DNA of 64,000 nucleotides from Sedimenticola thiotaurini (GCF_001007875.1 NZ_CP011412.1:1178001-1242000), one strand, 5' to 3'; counted from the stretch's first letter, positions 29,001-39,707 are shown. Numbers and translations are program-made. The notes: generated by a model not told the origin, from the letters alone.

Positions 29001-29298
29001 GTGCCAGCCGCTCAAACAGCCACCACTGCATCAGCTCCGGTTTAAAACCATCCACCTCCGGCACATCGTCCAGCAATTGGCGCAGCAGCTGCCAGATGAA
29101 ACCGGCGGGTAACGGGAATGTCACGTTGGCGCAGACGGAGAGACGTCGGGCCAATTGCAGGGAGAGCCAGCGTCCCATACCGGGATGCTGCACCACAATG
29201 GTTTCGGTCGCCAGCGGATCTGCCAATGGCTGGCGGAGGGTATCGGCCAGCAGGTCGGTCAGCTGTTCCAGTCGATTGCTATGGTAGAGATGCAGCAT
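26089..29298 (-). CDS. recC: Exodeoxyribonuclease V gamma subunit
   Basis: The 1069-residue Chi-recognition subunit of RecBCD, with the helicase-like but inactive fold. The opening LHLYHSNRLEQLTDLLADTL and the segment ILVMTPDMDSYAPYIEAVFG are typical, as is MRALPFRVICMIGMNDGSFPR, read in parts. The length is slightly below that of E. coli (1122). It is the first gene of the operon, starting at the ATG at 29298. Confidence 0.96.
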   Translation of the reverse strand: MLHLYHSNRLEQLTDLLADTLRQPLADPLATETIVVQHPGMGRWLSLQLARRLSVCANVTFPLPAGFIWQLLRQLLDDVPEVDGFKPELMQWWLFERLAQSLPTEGFEPLHRYLESDDELSRFQLAGEIANCFDQYLVYRPDWITRWQQGRSAMPDDHWQAALWRDLVASQSAEHWVDLQQRLARMVEHGSIDPQRLPERISLFALNALSPGYLEILQLAGRWLDIHLFILNPTEGYWMDLVSEEERGRRALESTDQGLYLEVGNPLLASMGGQGSDFLASLLNYDPGATEAFIEPSGESLLHRLQRDILHAAEMDEWPDDAPVHGEDRSLQFHLCHSPMREVEVLHDQLLALLADDETLQPSDILVMTPDMDSYAPYIEAVFGESVGRTHIPYTLSDRSQIAETPVVSLFMQLLAQPGGRYPVDEIFALLEQPILHRRFGLTAADLPRIRQWLETVVIRWGRDGSERAALGLPLCGQNSWQQGLDRLLLGYALPGDDEQLFQDLLPCDAVEGSDAQLLAGLYSFVTALFELEPLLREDASPADWVVRLNSLIDRFFEPDEAESRLVQLLRSSVARLAETAALAGYSGMLSRDLLIAQLQDQLAAPSGGRFLGGGVSFCALTPMRALPFRVICMIGMNDGSFPRERRPVGFDLMAGNRRQGDRSRRADDRYLFLETLISARDLLYFSYVARDIRDNTPLPPSVLVSELMDYLDDRYGTDQPGSLSQELSVCHPLQPFNPRYFVPDTGLFSFDTANCQGAKALLAPTGQPGRFIRQPLGEPEEQWRQVELTQLIRFYDNPVRYLLSARLGITIAYEQAGMESRDPFELDYFQRSDLFQRLVQRALQGGDPAQQLSVERARGILPHGTHGEVHFERLAERARQWADQLQPLYPAETRVISVDFHHQALRLVGRLEQVSADGLLGYSLEKIPDRQLLALWIRHLVLNVAAPEGVAPTTRWLGGEGLVTLHPVVDAEARLGELLDLYWQGLQWPLPLFARSARAYANALAEDKPRETGLKRARDRWFGGYQGYAEYDNPYYRLAFPDGEVLDERFEAVSEQVFLPLLLAMEVS

Positions 29299-29357
29299 AG
29301 GGGCGTTTGTAATTATGGATTACCTGAAGCCATGACCGCCCGGATATTACCCGTCTG

Positions 29358-29380
29358 CCAGGCTCATTCCATGAGCCTGG
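29358..29380 (-). terminator. Hairpin downstream of pyrF
   Basis: CCAGGCTCAT (29358-29367) and ATGAGCCTGG (29371-29380) form a perfect ten-base stem with a three-base loop, ten bases after the pyrF stop and before recC. There is no U-tract. Confidence 0.6.
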
Positions 29381-29390
29381 GACTGCCGGA

Positions 29391-30116
29391 TCAGCTCTGT
29401 GCGCCGCAAAAACCGGCAATCTCCTGCTGGATCCGGTCGAGGCTCGCCTGGGGATCATCGGCGGCGGTGATCGGGCGACCGATCACCAGCAGATCGGCAC
29501 CGTTGTTGAGGGCATTCAACGGGGTCATGACCCGTTTCTGATCATCCTGGACGGCACTGGCGGGACGGACACCTGGCGTGACCAGAAGAAACTCCGGCCC
29601 GACCAGGGGCCGCACTTCCGCCGCTTCCAGGGGCGAACAGACAATCCCGTCCAGTCCGGAATCCGCCGTCAGCCTGGCCAGGCGAATCACATTATCCGCC
29701 GGCGCACCGGAAAAACCGATCTCGGCTATATCCTTCTCCCCCAGGCTGGTCAGAATGGTCACCGCAATCAGTAGTGGCCGGTGGCTCAGGGACTCCAGCC
29801 GCTCCCGCGCGGCCATCATCATCTTGCTGCCACCGGAGGCATGCACATTGACCATCCAGACCCCCAGGTCAGCCGCCGCCGCACAAGCCGCCGCCACGGT
29901 GTTGGGAATATCGTGGAATTTCAGGTCAAGGAACACATCGAAGCCCTTCCCCACCAGCTTTTCCACAAAGCCCGGCCCCAGCCGGGTGAACATCTCCTTG
30001 CCTACCTTGAGGCGACAGGAGGCCGGATCCAGGCCGGAAACCAGGTCCAGAGCCGGTGCAGCGGAGGGGTAATCGAGGGCGACAATAATACGGGGGTTGC
30101 GGGATAAAACGGTCAT
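29391..30116 (-). CDS. pyrF: Orotidine 5'-phosphate decarboxylase
   Basis: This enzyme performs the last step of UMP synthesis. The 241 residues carry IIVALDYPS at the N-terminus (substrate-binding Asp), the catalytic [10 protein letters not shown] and, near the end, VTPGVRP with QKRVMTP, typical of the bacterial TIM-barrel family. The start codon overlaps the lapB stop as ATGA. A lapA-lapB-pyrF order is widespread in gammaproteobacteria. Confidence 0.96.
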   Translation of the reverse strand: MTVLSRNPRIIVALDYPSAAPALDLVSGLDPASCRLKVGKEMFTRLGPGFVEKLVGKGFDVFLDLKFHDIPNTVAAACAAAADLGVWMVNVHASGGSKMMMAARERLESLSHRPLLIAVTILTSLGEKDIAEIGFSGAPADNVIRLARLTADSGLDGIVCSPLEAAEVRPLVGPEFLLVTPGVRPASAVQDDQKRVMTPLNALNNGADLLVIGRPITAADDPQASLDRIQQEIAGFCGAQS

Positions 30117-31333
30117 GGATTATGCCTTGCAAGTGTTGGGTTCTGATCAATTTGAGGCGGCAGCCGGGGGCAGATCTCATCCAGCCCGTCCCTTGGCTTG
30201 ATACTGCTCCAGGATTTGCAGCTGGGGCACTGCCAGTGCAGTGTCTTGGCGGTAAATCCGCAACTGACACATTGATAGGCCGCACGGTGGTCCAGCAATT
30301 TGGTCAGGACCTGTTGCAGTATCTGCAGACTTCCCCACCCATCGGTGTGGCCTGATTTCAGCGACAGCCCCACCATCCGGTTCAGGCCTTCCAGGTGTGG
30401 ATGGGCATGCAGATAACCGCTTAAAAAGCGCAGCGCAGCCTCATCACCCTCATCTTCCTGAATAAAATCGGTCAGCGCCAGCACACTGCTGATCGAGTGA
30501 TGGCGCTCATAAAGCTTGCGCAGGTATTTGACAAGTTCCGCCCGGTTACCCAGTTCCCGGTAGCAGTCGATAATCTCCGGCAGGACTTCAGAGAGATAGG
30601 CTGAATCCTGCTTCTCCACCTGCCTCAGCGTACGGATAGCGCTCTTGGGCGAGCCGTTCATTGCCTCAATCCGGCCCTGTAGAATAGTCGCCCTGACACA
30701 ACTCTCATCGGAGAGATGGGCTTTTTTCAATAACTTGGTTGTTTTAACCAGATCCTTACGGAGCTGGGCCTCTTCCGCAAGCTCGCAGTAGTAGTGGGCA
30801 CACTCCCTGCGGCGCGAAATGCCAGTGCGCTGTTCCAGTCGTTTAGCCACCTGCAGGCACTTTTCCCAATCCTTCTCCTGCTGATAGATAGTGAGCAGAT
30901 TCTCCAGCGCCTGGGCCTGGAACATGTTCATCTCACCCAACTCATTAAACAGGCTCTCGGCCCGGTCAAACAATCCCGCCTTCATGTAGTCTCGACCCAG
31001 TTCCAACAGCGCCTGGGCGCGCTGTTCCCGATTCAGCATCGGCCTGGCGATCAGATTCTGATGGATCCGGATGGCACGATCCACTTCACCACGACGTCGG
31101 AACAGATTGCCCAGGGCCAAGTGGGTTTCCACCGTGTCGCTGTCGACTTCCAGCATCTTGATAAAGACATCAATGGCCTTGTCGGGTTGTTCGTTCAGGA
31201 GATAATTCAGGCCACTGAAATAACCGGGCGAGCGTTCGGCCGCCGTCACCTCCTGGCGGGAGATGCTTCGTTTCGCCGCCCACCAGCCGGAGGCGGCAGC
31301 AACAGGCAACAGTAACCAGAACAGTTCCATCAT
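30113..31333 (-). CDS. lapB: Lipopolysaccharide assembly protein B
   Basis: LapB (YciM) is an inner-membrane-anchored TPR protein that recruits LpxC to FtsH and so balances LPS synthesis. The 406 residues have an N-terminal membrane anchor ([19 protein letters not shown]), about nine TPR-like helical repeats and a C-terminal rubredoxin-like zinc motif (CVSCG...CPSC). The start may be the first or second of two adjacent ATGs. lapA is 78 bases upstream and pyrF is coupled downstream. Confidence 0.94.
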   Translation of the reverse strand: MMELFWLLLPVAAASGWWAAKRSISRQEVTAAERSPGYFSGLNYLLNEQPDKAIDVFIKMLEVDSDTVETHLALGNLFRRRGEVDRAIRIHQNLIARPMLNREQRAQALLELGRDYMKAGLFDRAESLFNELGEMNMFQAQALENLLTIYQQEKDWEKCLQVAKRLEQRTGISRRRECAHYYCELAEEAQLRKDLVKTTKLLKKAHLSDESCVRATILQGRIEAMNGSPKSAIRTLRQVEKQDSAYLSEVLPEIIDCYRELGNRAELVKYLRKLYERHHSISSVLALTDFIQEDEGDEAALRFLSGYLHAHPHLEGLNRMVGLSLKSGHTDGWGSLQILQQVLTKLLDHRAAYQCVSCGFTAKTLHWQCPSCKSWSSIKPRDGLDEICPRLPPQIDQNPTLARHNP

Positions 31334-31411
31334 GGGGTTTCAGCGGTCCACGGACTGTGGCGAGGCAAAACAGCAGATCCTGAACGGATTATCCCTTTCC
31401 CTAACATAATC

Positions 31412-31699
31412 TCAATTGTCCTTGATCGGTAACGCACGTAGGTTGTTGACCTCCTGACGGGCAATTTTGGCCTTGTGCCTCAGGCTCATATTCTCCCGGC
31501 GCAGCTTGAGGGAACTGCCCAGCGTGGCAAGCACGCCCAGAATCGCCCCGATAGCCACAGCCGCCACCAGTATCACCGACAAGGGGAACTCTTGCACTCC
31601 AAAATAGTAATTGAGTTGCACGGTCTCGGCATTCATGACCGCAAATGCAGCGCCGATCATCATGATCAGTAAAATGAAAATCAGCTTTAAATATCGCAC
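31412..31699 (-). CDS. lapA: Lipopolysaccharide assembly protein A
   Basis: A 95-residue membrane protein (DUF1049/YciS) with two transmembrane segments (about 1-22 and 41-63) and a cytosolic basic coiled tail (KLRRENMSLRHKAKIARQ). It works with LapB in LPS assembly. NAETVQLNYYFG between the helices is a family signature. It is the first gene of lapA-lapB-pyrF. In E. coli this pair is heat-inducible, but I see no sigma32-type site here. Confidence 0.9.
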   Translation of the reverse strand: MRYLKLIFILLIMMIGAAFAVMNAETVQLNYYFGVQEFPLSVILVAAVAIGAILGVLATLGSSLKLRRENMSLRHKAKIARQEVNNLRALPIKDN

Positions 31700-31962
31700 A
31701 GTCTAGTCTCTCCCATGGTCGATCAGATACCGATAGCGACTATCATAACCAAGATTCCGCCGGAACCGTACCGGGAAATTAAGACGCTGGACCACAACTG
31801 TGCCGATGGATCGTTAACACGGAGCTCTCAACAGAGTAGAACTGGAAACAGTGGCAGGAAAAAATAGAGCTCTGGCACCGGGCCAGACGGGTTGATACAA
31901 CACCTCTGGCCCGGCGTCAGCGGGGAGGCCGATAGCCGGCCGCTGGCCGGGCCGGGGCTTAG

Positions 31963-33090
31963 TCAGGCGTAGTCATCCACCAGCCCATTGGTTGTTACCA
32001 GGGTCTCGCTCTGGAGCATATCCGTGGAGTCTTCAGCTGTCTGGCCAGATTCCCCATCCATCCCGAAACCGTTGCCACCACTACTGCCGCCCGGCTGCCC
32101 GAACATCTCCGGGCCGCCGTCCTGGGTGCTGGCATCATGCTGCCCCACATCCACATTGGCCAACAGCATATTGTTGTCGGCAAACATATCACGCAACCGG
32201 GGAATGGCCGCTTCAATGGCTTCCTTCACCGCGGCATTATTTGCCAGGAAGCTGACGCTGGCCTGATCGTGCTGCATGGATATCTGGATATCGATCGGCC
32301 CCAAGTGTCGTGGCGAGATATGCAGGGTAGCCTGCTGCAACTGACCGCCTACCATCCAGGCAACCCGGTTACCGAGCATATTGTCCCAGCCCTTCTCACC
32401 AACAGGAAGATTAATGGCCGGAGGGGTGTAGACACCGGAACGGTAGGACGACGCCTGTTCCAGGCCTGAAACCAGCGACGCAAAAGGTGTCCCTGAAGTC
32501 GTCCCGGTGTTGTTCAGCAAACCGGCGGACAGGTCACCGGCATTTACAGCCGATTTAATTCCCATTGCGTCCGCCGCCAGTTCACCTTTGGCCAGCAGGA
32601 TTGCGCTCTGGGCATCCGCCGGACTCAGCGCCCCATTCAACTGCCCGGGTGTCCCGGAGGCGGGTCCCGTATTTGCTCCCTGGCTCAACAGCATGTTGCG
32701 TAGATCCACCGGGGTCAGGGAAGCCCCCGCACCCGACTGTGTACCGAGCCGGTTGGCGGCCTCTTCCCCCCCGGGCTCAATACCGGCCAGTTGCAGGATC
32801 CATTGCAACAGCGCCGGATTGGCCGTGGCGGGATCGGCAAGATCTGCCGCCCACGGCAATGAATTGCCGTTCTCCATCATGGATTCCAGCTCCTGTAACT
32901 GCTCGGGTGGCAGCAGCTCCTTCAGCTTCGCCATATCTTCAGGGGACAGCATCTCCCCCTCGAAAAGCTGGTTAAAATCGGACTGATTCCCTTGATTTTT
33001 CGCTATACCTGACGAGGATGTAGCACCACTTCCTGACGAAGCAGGCGATACGGATGGAAACATATCTGGACCTGGCACCGCACTATTCAC
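31963..33090 (-). CDS. fliK: Flagellar hook-length control protein
   Basis: A 375-residue protein. The N-terminal two thirds is low in conservation and rich in Gly, Ala, Pro and Ser, as in the FliK ruler. The C-terminal Flg_hook domain (about 230-315, with LHISPRHLGPIDIQISM and FLANNAAVKEAIEAAIPRLRD, read in parts) is the substrate-switching domain. It is not next to other flagellar genes here, so it is a detached or second fliK. It starts at a GTG with CCAGGAG before it. Confidence 0.85.
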   Translation of the reverse strand: MNSAVPGPDMFPSVSPASSGSGATSSSGIAKNQGNQSDFNQLFEGEMLSPEDMAKLKELLPPEQLQELESMMENGNSLPWAADLADPATANPALLQWILQLAGIEPGGEEAANRLGTQSGAGASLTPVDLRNMLLSQGANTGPASGTPGQLNGALSPADAQSAILLAKGELAADAMGIKSAVNAGDLSAGLLNNTGTTSGTPFASLVSGLEQASSYRSGVYTPPAINLPVGEKGWDNMLGNRVAWMVGGQLQQATLHISPRHLGPIDIQISMQHDQASVSFLANNAAVKEAIEAAIPRLRDMFADNNMLLANVDVGQHDASTQDGGPEMFGQPGGSSGGNGFGMDGESGQTAEDSTDMLQSETLVTTNGLVDDYA

Positions 33091-33166
33091 TTGTCACTCC
33101 TGGTTTGCGCCTTTTGGACTGACAATTAACAAGCAGCAACTATGCCAATCGACTCCAGAACGAGGA

Positions 33167-33634
33167 TTACTCGAGAAAATCGCTTTTTTCTGCCCGTCTC
33201 CAGGCTCCCGACACCACCAGCCACTCCCCCGCTTCCTCAGCCAGGCTCAGATCCAGGCGTATAAGCTCGGCACGGAGCGAAATCAGTTGTGAAACAGTCT
33301 TGAGGGGCTGGCCCGCCACGGCAACATAGAGTGTCACATGGGCCCGGTCCGGCCCGATCAGGTCGAGACGACTTACCTGGGTCAACAGATGAATCGACTG
33401 ATGGGTCACGAAGTAACCGCCCAGCAGGCGCAACAGAGCCTGTTTGTCTTGCCCGGCACTATCGCTGAAGGCAGGTGACAGGAGGGGAGAAACGGCAGAA
33501 AGGGAACGGGACTCCACGGCCTCCTCGGCCGTGTTCAGCAAGGCGCGTATGCGTGATTCAGGGCTCGTATCATCACCACTGCAGGAAGCCAACAGCGGCA
33601 GCAACAGCAGCAGTGCGCCAAGCCGCTTCAGCAA
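33167..33634 (-). CDS. NTF2-like lipoprotein
   Basis: A 155-residue predicted lipoprotein. A TTG start at 33634 gives a compact signal LKRLGALLLLLPLLASC with a lipobox Cys. The frame is open to 33691, where an ATG start would overlap dapB by 20 bases and leave an unlikely 20-residue tail before the signal. The mature part is one alpha/beta domain (RIRALLNTAEEAVESRS...HVTLYVAVAG...WLVVSGAWRR) like SnoaL/NTF2 folds. It may sit in the envelope. The function is unknown. Confidence 0.7.
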   Translation of the reverse strand: MLKRLGALLLLLPLLASCSGDDTSPESRIRALLNTAEEAVESRSLSAVSPLLSPAFSDSAGQDKQALLRLLGGYFVTHQSIHLLTQVSRLDLIGPDRAHVTLYVAVAGQPLKTVSQLISLRAELIRLDLSLAEEAGEWLVVSGAWRRAEKSDFLE

Positions 33635-33671
33635 TCCGACCGATCCGGGCCAGACAGCTCCGGTATGGTGG

Positions 33672-34532
<861 letters not shown>

Positions 34533-35666
34533 CTAGAACCCCATACCTTCAAAAAACTTCTTCACGCCATCCATCCAACCGGTGGAGTGGGGGCTGTGCT
34601 TGCTGCCGGCGCCTTTCATCGATTCGTCCAGCTGGCGCAGCAGCTCTTTCTGGTCATCGGTCAGATTCACCGGCGTCTCCACCATGACCTTGCAGAGCAG
34701 GTCACCGACCGGGCCACCCCGAACCGGCTTGACCCCTTTGCCACGCATTCTGAACATCTTGCCGGACTGGGTACCGGCCGGAATCTTCAATACCACCTTG
34801 CCATTCAGGGTCGGCACCTCCAGCTCTCCCCCCAGGGCGGCACTGACAAAACTGATGGGTACTTCGCAGAACAGGTGATTCTCTTCCCGGGTGAATATTT
34901 CGTGCGGTTTGACTGAAATCTGCACATACAGATCACCGGCGGGTCCACCGCTCTCCCCCGCTTCCCCTTCACCCGACAAGCGTATCCGGTCGCCGGTATC
35001 GACGCCGGGCGGCACCTTCACCGACAGCGTCTTGTGCTCCTGTATGCGACCCGCACCGTGACAGGCCGGACAGGGTGATTCAATGACCGTGCCCTTACCA
35101 CGGCAGGTCGGACAGGTCTGCTGAACCGAGAAGAAACCCTGTTGCATTCTCACCTGGCCATGACCGGCACAAGTGCTGCAGGTCTTGGGTTTGGTGCCTT
35201 TTTTGGCACCCGTCCCATTGCACGGGTTACACTTGACCATGGTGGGCACACGGATCTTGACCGTGGTACCAGCCACGGCATCTTCCAGGGAGATCTGCAG
35301 GTTGTAACGGAGGTCAGCCCCCCGATGCACCCGGGAACCACCGGCTCGACCCCCAAAGATATCGCCAAACACATCACCAAAGATATCGCTGAAGTTACCT
35401 CCGCCGGCGTGTCCATAGCCCCCACCCGCAGAGTTATCCACACCGGCATGACCAAACTGGTCGTAAGCGGCGCGCTTCTGTGGATCGGAAAGGATCTCGT
35501 AAGCCTCCTTGGCCTCTTTGAACAGCTTTTCAGAGTCAGCTGACTTGTCTCCGGAATTACGATCCGGATGGTGCTTCATGGCGAGGCGTCGATAAGCCTT
35601 TTTTATCTCAGCTTCGCTGGCGTTCTTACTGACACCTAATACTTCGTAAAAGTCTCGCTTCGACAT
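34533..35666 (-). CDS. dnaJ: Chaperone protein DnaJ
   Basis: The 377-residue co-chaperone stimulates DnaK's ATPase. It has a J domain with HPD (in MKHHPDRN), a Gly-rich linker ([18 protein letters not shown], about 77-95) and four CxxCxGxG zinc repeats ([32 protein letters not shown]), followed by the C-terminal substrate domain. It is downstream of dnaK, and a long perfect hairpin lies between the two. Confidence 0.98.
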   Translation of the reverse strand: MSKRDFYEVLGVSKNASEAEIKKAYRRLAMKHHPDRNSGDKSADSEKLFKEAKEAYEILSDPQKRAAYDQFGHAGVDNSAGGGYGHAGGGNFSDIFGDVFGDIFGGRAGGSRVHRGADLRYNLQISLEDAVAGTTVKIRVPTMVKCNPCNGTGAKKGTKPKTCSTCAGHGQVRMQQGFFSVQQTCPTCRGKGTVIESPCPACHGAGRIQEHKTLSVKVPPGVDTGDRIRLSGEGEAGESGGPAGDLYVQISVKPHEIFTREENHLFCEVPISFVSAALGGELEVPTLNGKVVLKIPAGTQSGKMFRMRGKGVKPVRGGPVGDLLCKVMVETPVNLTDDQKELLRQLDESMKGAGSKHSPHSTGWMDGVKKFFEGMGF

Positions 35667-35693
35667 ATTCGATCTGCTTTGTAAACCGCCGAA

Positions 35694-35739
35694 GCGCGAG
35701 GGTATGGAGGAGCTCTACAGCCCCTCCATACCCTCGCGC
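35694..35739 (-). promoter_or_regulatory. 17-bp perfect hairpin in the dnaK-dnaJ spacer
   Basis: GCGCGAGGGTATGGAGG (35694-35710) pairs exactly with CCTCCATACCCTCGCGC (35723-35739) across a 12-base loop. On the minus strand it comes 44 bases after the dnaK stop and ends 27 bases before the dnaJ start. No U-tract follows, so it is more likely a partial attenuator or an mRNA processing/stability element that lowers dnaJ relative to dnaK. Confidence 0.65.
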
Positions 35740-35783
35740 CTCAACTGTGAAATATCAGACGGGTAACCCGTCACTCTATACCG

Positions 35784-37718
35784 TTACTTGTCCTCTTTTA
35801 CCTCTTCGAACTCGGCGTCAACCACATCATCATCCTTACCCGCGGAGCCGGCACTGGCGTCAGCAGAACCGGCGGCCCCGGCAGCTCCATCTCCACCCTT
35901 CTGGGCGTAGAGTCGTTCCGCCATCTTGGCAGACGCCTCGGTCAGGGTCTTGGTCTTGGCCTCGATGGCATCCTTATCATCACCCTTGACAGCCTCTTCC
36001 AGATCCTTGATGGCCGCCTCAATGGAGTCCTTTTCACCGGGTTCGAGTTTATCTTCACCCAACTCTTCCATTGACTTGCGGATAGCATGAATCATGTTGT
36101 CCGCCTGATTACGGGCCTGGACCAGATCGTTGAACTTGCGATCCTCCTCGGCATGCGCCTCGGCATCCTTGATCATCCGTTCTACTTCATCATCGCTCAA
36201 TCCAGACGATGCCTTGATCACGATGGACTGCTCCTTGCCCGTCGCTTTATCCTTGGCCGACACATTCAGAATACCGTTGGCATCGATATCGAAGCTGACC
36301 TCGATCTGCGGCATACCACGGGGTGCCGGTGGAATGTCAGTCAGGTCGAAGCGCCCCAGTGACTTGTTGGCACTGGCCTGTTCCCGCTCACCCTGGAGAA
36401 CATGCACAGTCACTGCGGTCTGGTTGTCATCGGCCGTCGAGAACACCTGGCTGGCATTGGTGGGGATCGTGGTGTTCTTCTCGATCAGCTTGGTCATCAC
36501 ACCACCCATGGTCTCGATACCGAGAGAGAGCGGAGTCACATCCAGCAACAGCACATCCTTCACATCACCACCCAGGACGCCGCCCTGGATAGCTGCACCA
36601 ATAGCTACTGCCTCATCCGGGTTGACATCGCGCCGGGGGGCTTTGCCGAAGAACTCTTCAACCTTGGCCTGGACCTTGGGCATACGGGTCTGTCCACCCA
36701 CCAGGATTACCTCATCAATCTCGGAGGCGCTCAGACCGGCATCATTCAGTGCCGTGCGGCAGGGGGCAATCGTCCGGTTTACCAGATCCTCTACCAATGC
36801 TTCGAGCTTGGAGCGGGTCAGCTTGATATTGAGATGTTTCGGACCACTGGCGTCCGCCGTAATGTAGGGTAAATTGATGTCGGTCTGCTGACCGTTGGAA
36901 AGCTCGATCTTGGCCTTTTCAGCGCCCTCTTTGAGTCGCTGCAGGGCCAGCGGGTCGTTACGCAGATCGAAGCCCTGCTCCTTCTTAAAGGTTTCCACCA
37001 GGTAATCAATGATGCGCAGGTCGAAATCCTCACCACCCAGGAAGGTGTCACCATTGGTGGAGAGCACCTCGAACTGGTGTTCGCCATCAATCTCGGCAAT
37101 TTCGATAATGGAGATATCGAAGGTACCACCACCCAGATCGAACACAGCCAGTTTCTGGTCGCCACGCTTCTTGTCCATACCGTAAGCCAGTGCGGCGGCG
37201 GTCGGCTCATTGATGATACGTTTCACATCCAGTCCGGCAATACGACCGGCATCCTTGGTGGCCTGGCGCTGTGAATCGTTGAAGTAGGCGGGTACGGTAA
37301 CCACGGCCTCGGTCACCTCTTCACCCAGATAATCCTCGGCGGTCTTCTTCATTTTCTGAAGAATCTTTGCCGAGATCTCCGGCGCCGCCATCTTCTTGCC
37401 ATTCGCCTCAACCCAGGCATCACCGTTATCGGCCTTTACAATCTTGTAAGGCACCATCTCGATATCACGCTGAACCACTTCATCATCGAAACGACGACCG
37501 ATCAGACGCTTAATCGCAAACAGGGTGTTCTGGGGATTGGTCACCGCCTGACGTTTTGCTGACTGACCGACCAACACCTCGCCTTCACTGTTATAAGCAA
37601 CGATAGAGGGGGTTGTGCGATCGCCTTCACTGTTCTCGATAACACGGGCGCTGTCCCCATCCATCACTGCGACGCAGGAGTTGGTTGTGCCCAGATCGAT
37701 TCCGATGATCTTTCCCAT
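35784..37718 (-). CDS. dnaK: Chaperone protein DnaK (Hsp70)
   Basis: The 644-residue ATP-dependent chaperone. [15 protein letters not shown] (about 3-17) is the phosphate-binding motif, [13 protein letters not shown] and [10 protein letters not shown] the other ATPase signatures, and [18 protein letters not shown] marks the start of the substrate-binding domain. The C-terminal tail is Gly/Ala/Asp-rich and ends in EEVKEDK. It has its own sigma32-type promoter directly before it. Confidence 0.99.
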   Translation of the reverse strand: MGKIIGIDLGTTNSCVAVMDGDSARVIENSEGDRTTPSIVAYNSEGEVLVGQSAKRQAVTNPQNTLFAIKRLIGRRFDDEVVQRDIEMVPYKIVKADNGDAWVEANGKKMAAPEISAKILQKMKKTAEDYLGEEVTEAVVTVPAYFNDSQRQATKDAGRIAGLDVKRIINEPTAAALAYGMDKKRGDQKLAVFDLGGGTFDISIIEIAEIDGEHQFEVLSTNGDTFLGGEDFDLRIIDYLVETFKKEQGFDLRNDPLALQRLKEGAEKAKIELSNGQQTDINLPYITADASGPKHLNIKLTRSKLEALVEDLVNRTIAPCRTALNDAGLSASEIDEVILVGGQTRMPKVQAKVEEFFGKAPRRDVNPDEAVAIGAAIQGGVLGGDVKDVLLLDVTPLSLGIETMGGVMTKLIEKNTTIPTNASQVFSTADDNQTAVTVHVLQGEREQASANKSLGRFDLTDIPPAPRGMPQIEVSFDIDANGILNVSAKDKATGKEQSIVIKASSGLSDDEVERMIKDAEAHAEEDRKFNDLVQARNQADNMIHAIRKSMEELGEDKLEPGEKDSIEAAIKDLEEAVKGDDKDAIEAKTKTLTEASAKMAERLYAQKGGDGAAGAAGSADASAGSAGKDDDVVDAEFEEVKEDK

Positions 37719-37780
37719 TGTTTGGTCTCTCCGGTTAACTGTCTATAAATATTAAAGTACTTGTTTCTACTTGTTATTCC

Positions 37781-37809
37781 AGATGGGGGATAACCCTGCG
37801 CTTTTCAAG
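37781..37809 (-). promoter_or_regulatory. Sigma32-type heat-shock promoter of dnaK
   Basis: On the minus strand CTTGAAA (37809-37803), 14 bases, CCCCATCT (37788-37781): this matches the E. coli RpoH consensus (CTTGAAA, 11-16 bases, CCCCATNT) without mismatch. It starts just after the grpE stop and gives a leader of about 55 bases before dnaK. Confidence 0.85.
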
Positions 37810-37810
37810 G

Positions 37811-38416
37811 TCAGGCTTTCTCATCCACCTGGCCGGGTGCGGCCTGGGAGACCATCACCATGGCCGGCCGAACCAGGCGACCATTCAGGGTATATCCCTT
37901 CTGCACCACTGCCACCACGGTATTCGGGGGCACATCATTACGCGGTTGCGTGCTCATTGCCTGATGCAGATCCGGATCAAAGGGTTCACCTTCGGGGTTG
38001 ATCTGCACCACATTGAATTTCTCCATCACATCGGAGAACAGCTTCAGGGTAAGCGCGGTGCCTTCACGCAACTGGTCAACGGTCGAATTCTCTTCATTGG
38101 CCGCCGCCAGCCCCATCTCCATGCTGTCACGCACCGGCAGCAGCTCATTCACGAACCGCTCCAAGGCGTACTTATGAGCGTTCTCCAGCTCCCGTTCCTG
38201 CCGCTTGCGCAGATTATCCATCTGGGCCTTGGTGCGTACCAACTGATCCCAGTGTTCATCCGCCTTGGCCCGGGCATCTTCCAACTGCAGAACCAACTCT
38301 TCAGGGGTCGGCGTTTCGGCTGCTGCAGGCTCCTGGTTTGACTCTGCCTCGGCACTCTCCTCAGCGGCTTCGTCAACCACCACCTGATCGCTGACCTGTT
38401 CCTGATCTTTGCTCAT
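37811..38416 (-). CDS. grpE: Nucleotide exchange factor GrpE
   Basis: GrpE releases ADP from DnaK. The 201 residues have a Glu/Ala-rich disordered N-terminus, a long coiled coil (about 50-105: LQLEDARAKADEHWDQLVRT, MDNLRKRQERE) and the beta domain ending in VVQKGYTLNGRLVRPAMVMV. The length matches the family (about 197). It lies between hrcA and dnaK on the same strand, with a promoter in each flanking spacer. Confidence 0.97.
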   Translation of the reverse strand: MSKDQEQVSDQVVVDEAAEESAEAESNQEPAAAETPTPEELVLQLEDARAKADEHWDQLVRTKAQMDNLRKRQERELENAHKYALERFVNELLPVRDSMEMGLAAANEENSTVDQLREGTALTLKLFSDVMEKFNVVQINPEGEPFDPDLHQAMSTQPRNDVPPNTVVAVVQKGYTLNGRLVRPAMVMVSQAAPGQVDEKA

Positions 38417-38500
38417 CTGTTTCCTCTAACTTGTTGAAGCCTTAATATAAATCAACCCAACCACCGGGCTCGGCAGCCTGATTGAAAGAAGATCCTGATA

Positions 38501-38537
38501 ATCCCCACAAACTGGGGATGGTTAAGGCTGTTTCAAG
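38501..38537 (-). promoter_or_regulatory. Sigma32-type promoter of grpE with overlapping dyad
   Basis: On the minus strand CTTGAAA (38537-38531), 13 bases, CCCCAGTT (38517-38510), close to the RpoH consensus, positioned just past the hrcA stop. The -10 element also forms one arm of a 7-bp dyad ATCCCCA/TGGGGAT (38501-38519) that would lie at the start of the transcript. Confidence 0.75.
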
Positions 38538-38550
38538 CCATTTCAGTCAA

Positions 38551-39615
38551 TTATTTTTCTGTGCGTGTCTGCATGGCAGTGCTTAACAGCTTGGCGGTGA
38601 TATCTACGATCGGTATCACCCGGTCATACGCCATGCGCGTTGGCCCCACCACGCCCAGCACTCCAGCCACTTTATCGTCCACCTGGTAGGGGGCGGTGAC
38701 CAGGCTGCACTGGTCCAGCGCCCGGTACCCTGACTCTTCACCAATGAACAGTTGTACACCTTCCGCCATCATCGAACCGTCCAGCAGATGGAGAATTTCA
38801 TTCTTTTCCGTAAATGAGTCGAACAGCTCACGAAGCTTGTTCATCTGGGAGAAGTCATTGAAGTCCATCAGGTTGGTCTGCCCGGCCATGACGTAATCAT
38901 CACCGCTGATCTCCGGATCAATCACCTGTTCTGCCATTTCCAGGGCCTGGGCCATGATCTGGTTCATATCCTTGCGAGCCTGCTCCATCTCCCGCACCAG
39001 CCGCTGATGCATCTCTTCCATGGAGAGCCCGGAGTAGTGCTGGTTCAGCATATTGGCAAACTGAACCAACTGGGATGGGGTATAGGCCTTACGGACATCG
39101 ATTACCCGGTTGTGCACTTCGCCATCGGTAGTCACCAGAATGGTCAACAGTCGCTTACTGGACAGTGGCAGGAACTCAATCTGCTTGAACGTGAGCTGTT
39201 TGCGACGCGGGACCATCACCAGTCCGGCCATGTGGGTTAGACGGGAGAGCAGTTTCGACGCCGACTCCACTAGTATCTTGGGATCGGCAGAAGCACCTAA
39301 CCCGGTTTCCAGTTGCTTGATTTTCCCCGCTTCAAGGGGCTTCAGTGTCACCAGGGTATCAACAAACATGCGATAGCCGGAGACGGTTGGCACCCGGCCT
39401 GCCGAGGTGTGGGGCGACGAGACCAGCCCCATATCTTCAAGATCGGCCATGACATTGCGAATTGTGGCCGGACTCAGATCCAGCCCGGAATCCCGCGACA
39501 GGGTGCGGGAACCGACCGGCTCACCGTCCTCGATGTAGCGCTCTATCAGAATCTTCAACAAGTGCTGAGCGCGCTCGTTTACCGACAATTCACTCGACAC
39601 TTTTTTAACCGTCAC
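38551..39615 (-). CDS. hrcA: Heat-inducible transcription repressor HrcA
   Basis: HrcA binds CIRCE and represses the heat-shock operon. From the GTG at 39615 the product is 354 residues, with the N-terminal winged helix (ERAQHLLKILIERYIEDGEP, SPATIRNVMADLEDMG, TSAGRVPT). The frame is open to an ATG at 39669, but that start is only four bases from the CIRCE element and would leave no leader; the GTG has AGGGG eight bases before it. It is the first gene of hrcA-grpE-dnaK-dnaJ. Confidence 0.94.
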   Translation of the reverse strand: MTVKKVSSELSVNERAQHLLKILIERYIEDGEPVGSRTLSRDSGLDLSPATIRNVMADLEDMGLVSSPHTSAGRVPTVSGYRMFVDTLVTLKPLEAGKIKQLETGLGASADPKILVESASKLLSRLTHMAGLVMVPRRKQLTFKQIEFLPLSSKRLLTILVTTDGEVHNRVIDVRKAYTPSQLVQFANMLNQHYSGLSMEEMHQRLVREMEQARKDMNQIMAQALEMAEQVIDPEISGDDYVMAGQTNLMDFNDFSQMNKLRELFDSFTEKNEILHLLDGSMMAEGVQLFIGEESGYRALDQCSLVTAPYQVDDKVAGVLGVVGPTRMAYDRVIPIVDITAKLLSTAMQTRTEK

Positions 39616-39672
39616 AACCAACCCCTGTAGTACCCGAGCAACTATTTCCCGTCCGTTGCTGATATGCACCCA

Positions 39673-39699
39673 TTAGCACTCTTGATAATCGAGTGCTAA
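39673..39699. promoter_or_regulatory. CIRCE operator
   Basis: TTAGCACTC (39673-39681), nine bases, GAGTGCTAA (39691-39699): a perfect match to the CIRCE consensus, the HrcA operator, placed 57 bases before the hrcA start and overlapping the expected transcription start. Confidence 0.97.
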
Positions 39700-39707
39700 C
39701 TCCTTGG

